Source of the DNA: Natrinema halophilum
GTDB taxonomy: Archaea; Halobacteriota; Halobacteria; Halobacteriales; Natrialbaceae
DNA length: 64,000 nucleotides
Assembly (NCBI RefSeq): GCF_013402815.2
Contig: NZ_CP058601.1
Span: 1,922,001 to 1,986,000, forward strand
Direction: 5' to 3'
The notes under the pieces were generated by a model. The model was given only the letters and a program-made list of their open reading frames with translations, searched no databases and was not told the origin of the DNA. Both the position numbers and the translations under genes were made by a program. Below are positions 61,132 to 64,000 of this stretch, piece after piece; position 1 is the first letter of the stretch, and the number at the start of each line of letters is the position of its first letter.

Positions 61132-62091
61132 GTGAGCGAGAGCGACATCGTCACGTTCGGTGAGACGATGCTCCGGCTGTCGCCGCCGGGAAACGAACGC
61201 CTCGAGAACGCAGCCGAGTTCGAAGTTCGCGCCGCGGGTGCCGAAAGTAACGTCGCCATCGCGGCGAGTCGACTGGGTGCCTCCGCAACCTGGCTCTCGA
61301 AAGTTCCAGAAACGGCGCTCGGACGGCGTGTCGTCGGGGAACTGCGCGGTCACGGCATCGAAACGGATGTCGTCTGGAACCACCGCGGCCGTCAGGGGAC
61401 GTACTACCTCGAGCACGCCGGGAAACCTCGCGGAACGAACGTGATCTACGACCGAGAGAACACTGCCATCTCGACGGCGGAGGCCCGCGAATTCAACATC
61501 GATCGGATTCAGAACGCACAGGTCTTCTTTACGACCGGTATCACACCTGCACTCTCCTCGACACTCAGAGAGACGACCGCAAATCTGCTCAAAGCGGCTC
61601 GGAAAGGCGGCACGTCGACGGCCTTCGATTTCAACTATCGTCGCAAGCTCTGGCCACCCGACGATGCCAGGGAGACGCTGACCCGGCTGTTCCCGGGCAT
61701 CGACATCCTCATCATCGCCGCCCGTGACGCACGAACCGTCCTCGGGTTCGAGGGCGATCCGCGACAGCTCGCGCACAAACTCGGCACGCAGTACGACTTC
61801 ACGACGGTCGTCGTCACGCGCGGGTCCCAGGGCGCTGTGGGATGGCACGACAGCGTCGTTCACGATCACGACGCGTACGCGACCGACACCGTCGACCCGA
61901 TCGGTACCGGCGATGCCTTCACCGGCGCGTTCATCGCCCGCCGACTCGACGGCGACGACGTGGCAACGGCCCTCGAGTACGCCGCGGCGACGGCGTCGCT
62001 CAAGCGGACGATTCCGGGCGACGTGGCACTGGTTACTGCCGACGAGGTCGAACAAGTCGTCTCGGAAGATGCTGAAGAAATTTCGCGGTAG
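61132..62091 (+). CDS. kdgK: PfkB-family sugar kinase, probable 2-keto-3-deoxygluconate kinase
   Basis: 319 aa, GTG start. PfkB/ribokinase fold: DIVTFGETMLRLSPPGNERL, FEVRAAGAESNVAIAASRLG (sugar lid region), QGTYYLEHAGKPRGTNVIYD, DFNYRRKLWPPDDARETLTR, VTRGSQGAVGWHDSVVHD, and the C-terminal anion hole VDPIGTGDAFTGAFIARRLD with the catalytic Asp. The D-F-N-x-R-x-x-L-W segment is typical of KDG kinases, which phosphorylate 2-keto-3-deoxygluconate in the semi-phosphorylative Entner-Doudoroff route used by haloarchaea. The pathway aldolase and dehydrogenase are not nearby. Confidence 0.9.
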   Translation: MSESDIVTFGETMLRLSPPGNERLENAAEFEVRAAGAESNVAIAASRLGASATWLSKVPETALGRRVVGELRGHGIETDVVWNHRGRQGTYYLEHAGKPRGTNVIYDRENTAISTAEAREFNIDRIQNAQVFFTTGITPALSSTLRETTANLLKAARKGGTSTAFDFNYRRKLWPPDDARETLTRLFPGIDILIIAARDARTVLGFEGDPRQLAHKLGTQYDFTTVVVTRGSQGAVGWHDSVVHDHDAYATDTVDPIGTGDAFTGAFIARRLDGDDVATALEYAAATASLKRTIPGDVALVTADEVEQVVSEDAEEISR

Positions 62092-62358
62092 CTCAACGCC
62101 GTTCTCACTGCCCGTCCGTGATTGGGTAGAGTAGTACAGATCGGTCAAATCAGCAGCGTGTAATTTGAAGCCACCGGACGCTGTCCTGTCTCACGGGTAC
62201 GTGACCAACCCGACGAGTGCGCACCGGCGGAAGCAATGAATACGTGAGAGGAGCCTCCGCAATCGAAACGACGGTCTGATCTCACACGACCGAACTAATC
62301 GATCCCACGGAGCCGGGTGAGAATAGCTACCACAATTGGACGGATCTGTCAGAAGGGC

Positions 62359-62367
62359 CTTTACAAG
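62359..62367 (+). promoter_or_regulatory. Box A of the PGF-CTERM-like protein gene
   Basis: cctttacaa, centred 27 nt before the ATG at 62390, predicts a leaderless mRNA and rules out the in-frame codon at 62336. Confidence 0.55.
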
Positions 62368-62389
62368 ACACGGTCATCGGCCGAGTGCA

Positions 62390-63580
62390 ATGAATCGAAA
62401 CACGACTATCGTACTTGCCCTTCTCGTCGCGACGACGGCCCTGCCGGTCGCGGTCGTCGGCGCAGGTGCAAACGCAGCATCGCCCTCCCAACAGTCTGAC
62501 GGCAGTTCCGACGCAAGCGCCTACGCAGGGACGCACGTCGAATTCGACACCACGAGCGACGCCATCGTCGATTACCGCGTCAACGGCGAGCAGGTGTTCG
62601 AGAACGTGACGGTTGCCTCCCAGAGCGACCACCACAGCAAAACCGGCCTTGGAGCCAACACCGGTATCGACGCAGTGGTGAACCTCTCGGGACTCGGCCT
62701 CGAGCTCGGCGCAACGACCGAGACTCGCGCCGAGGTCCAAACCGAGGGATCCGCATCGCTGACGGCCCACGACAGCGAGCGCGGAATCCTGACCGTCGAC
62801 GCCGGCGACGAGGCCCAGTACGTCGAAGTGGACCTCGTCGGAAGCGGGTCAGCCGAAGCGAAAAGCGAGGACCGCGTCGTCGTGAACAGCGGTAATCGGA
62901 CCGGCGCGTTCGTCGTGGCCGGCGACGGTGCAGTGACCGTCAACAGCGCTGGCGACGTGACGGCAGACCTCGAGAAAAACGCGACGCTGGTCTTCCGTTC
63001 GTACACGGAAGGTGAGCGAGGCGAGAGCGCGAAATCCCAGGAGCAGTTGATCGCGAACGGGACCGCGACCGCTGAAGTCTACGCCGAGCAACGCAACGAC
63101 GAAACGGTCACCGATGTCGCGACCTACGGCCAGGACATCACCGTCGAGACCGCAAGCGAGAGCCAGCAGCGCCTCGAGATGACCGTCGAACGAGCGAAAA
63201 GCGACGGAACCGTCGTCATCGCGAGCATCTCCGAAGCCGCAGTGTCCGGAGCGGAACGCGCCGACGACATCACGGTGACCGTCGACGGCGAGGCCGCCGC
63301 GCAGGCGTCTTCGTACGGCGAACTTGAGGGCGGAATCGGCGAGGAACCCCGGTACATGGTGACCCAGTCGAGCGACGCGTCGGCGGACGCCGACGTGTTA
63401 GTCGCAATCGATCACTTCTCGAAACGAGAAGTGTCCATCGGGAGTGCTGACAGCGACGGTTCGGACGACGGATCGGACGGCGGAGCCGACGGAAGCAGCG
63501 GTGACAGCGTGCCCGGCTTCGGAGCCGGCGCTGCACTGGTTGCCTTGCTGACCGGTACCGCGGCGCGGATTCGATTGTAA
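62390..63580 (+). CDS. Secreted surface protein with PGF-CTERM-like anchor
   Basis: 396 aa. The N-terminus is a Sec signal (TIVLALLVATTALPVAVVGA). The mature part is beta-rich and acidic, with repeated strands such as FDTTSDAIVDYRVNGEQVFE, GLGLELGATTETRAEVQTEG and GAVTVNSAGDVTADLEKNAT. The C-terminus has an Asp/Ser/Gly-rich stretch, then SVPGFGAGAALVALLTGTAA, then a basic end, the tripartite PGF-CTERM sorting signal recognised by archaeosortase A. It is therefore expected to be lipid-anchored on the cell surface. No archaeosortase gene is in the window. The internal domain is not recognised. Confidence 0.88.
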   Translation: MNRNTTIVLALLVATTALPVAVVGAGANAASPSQQSDGSSDASAYAGTHVEFDTTSDAIVDYRVNGEQVFENVTVASQSDHHSKTGLGANTGIDAVVNLSGLGLELGATTETRAEVQTEGSASLTAHDSERGILTVDAGDEAQYVEVDLVGSGSAEAKSEDRVVVNSGNRTGAFVVAGDGAVTVNSAGDVTADLEKNATLVFRSYTEGERGESAKSQEQLIANGTATAEVYAEQRNDETVTDVATYGQDITVETASESQQRLEMTVERAKSDGTVVIASISEAAVSGAERADDITVTVDGEAAAQASSYGELEGGIGEEPRYMVTQSSDASADADVLVAIDHFSKREVSIGSADSDGSDDGSDGGADGSSGDSVPGFGAGAALVALLTGTAARIRL

Positions 63581-64000
63581 CGCGACCACTCGGCGACATT
63601 TCTCGTTCCTATCGCTTCCTCGTGGCTTTTTCGTCCGCCGCTGCTGTCTCCGTGGTGTCGAGGACGACCGACGGCGAGGATTGCGGATGACTCGAGTAGC
63701 TCCACACCCCGTCGGACGAAAGCCGACCCGCCGAAGACGGCAAACCGATTGGATGACAGCACTGGCCAGATACATGCGAGTAGAACCATCATCGAATCGC
63801 CCCTCGAGAACGAGCGGATCCGAACCTCGTTGCCACGTTTCGTGACGGAAGAGAAGGTTATGGCAGCCTTGTGACAGTAGCCTACAGAAAAGGCAGGCCG
63901 AGGCGGTTCACTATCAGTTGCGATACGCGAATCGTATCGATATCTTCCAGCCGATTCATGGCTCCCTGACCGTATCGATGCGGTGCCTGTCGGGTATCGC
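63581..64000. other. Right-edge stretch with no called gene
   Basis: 420 bases. Minus-strand frames near 63400-63790 have shadow-like, Arg-rich composition. The last 150 bases are lower in G/C (agttgcgatacgcgaatcg and similar) and may be an upstream region of a gene beyond the window. Nothing is called. Confidence 0.35.

Noticed and set aside
61079-61135. ATG start for the KDG kinase upstream of the GTG
   Set aside because: That ATG is in another frame and closes at the TGA overlapping the GTG; the PfkB fold begins just after the GTG.

Overview
The window is haloarchaeal chromosome (class Halobacteria; the gene set would fit Natrialbales, but that level is only a guess). Evidence: G/C-rich and D/E-rich coding sequence, archaeal ribosomal proteins S24e and S27ae, a fused Kae1-Bud32 protein, type IV pilin and PGF-CTERM-like surface proteins, bat-type HTH regulators, F420- and SOUL-type proteins, and many A/T-rich box A elements centred about 27 nt before a start codon, as expected for leaderless archaeal mRNAs.

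Layout. 1-4771 looks like one end of an integrated element: a 3' gene fragment, a Tat-exported DUF1254/DUF1214 protein, decayed sequence, two A/T-rich small genes (TRAM-like and helix-hairpin-helix), and a tyrosine recombinase beside two copies of a tRNA 3' end. 4798-9095 holds an MFS exporter with a small partner, then a regulator flanked by two related membrane proteins. 9115-9960 is a decayed minus-strand cluster. 10222-16731 carries a methyltransferase, a broken IS5-like transposase, a MEDS/GAF histidine kinase with its response regulator, a pilin and a FemAB-like acyltransferase.

16841-24113 is housekeeping: a beta-propeller protein, rps24e-rps27ae, kae1-bud32, a DUF5808 protein, an orphan nuoCD fusion, a bat-type regulator and an ITP pyrophosphatase. 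24135-31133 has an ABC-2 exporter whose permease and ATPase are separated by an opposite-strand surface protein, then a SOUL protein, a universal stress protein (USP), a CBS-less IMPDH homologue and a 37-aa/PIN-domain gene pair. 31230-32525 encodes a predicted secreted zinc amidase with two SH3-like domains, unexpected in an archaeon that has no murein.

32610-44687 holds a MOT1-type molybdate transporter, an AIR-synthase-like protein, a frameshifted gene, thiDN with a coupled LLM oxidoreductase, an amino acid permease with a USP-like partner, a second ABC-2 exporter whose ATPase carries a one-base frameshift, another USP-like paralogue and a tRNA-binding-domain protein. 44688-46120 is a long gap. 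46121-58092 has an MCP transducer, mutS and mutL (separated by a small zinc protein, a YihY remnant, an MFS gene and an SDR gene) and another MFS gene. 58420-63580 has a repeat-containing membrane protein, rtcA, a USP, a KDG kinase and a PGF-CTERM-like surface protein. No rRNA, complete tRNA or CRISPR array was seen.

Most promising for novelty: the secreted amidase, the overlapping micro-ORF/PIN pair, the membrane-protein/regulator/membrane-protein module at 6.6-9.1 kb, and the small A/T-rich cargo beside the integrase. Several gene starts were moved inside longer open frames, using box A position or the point where family similarity begins.
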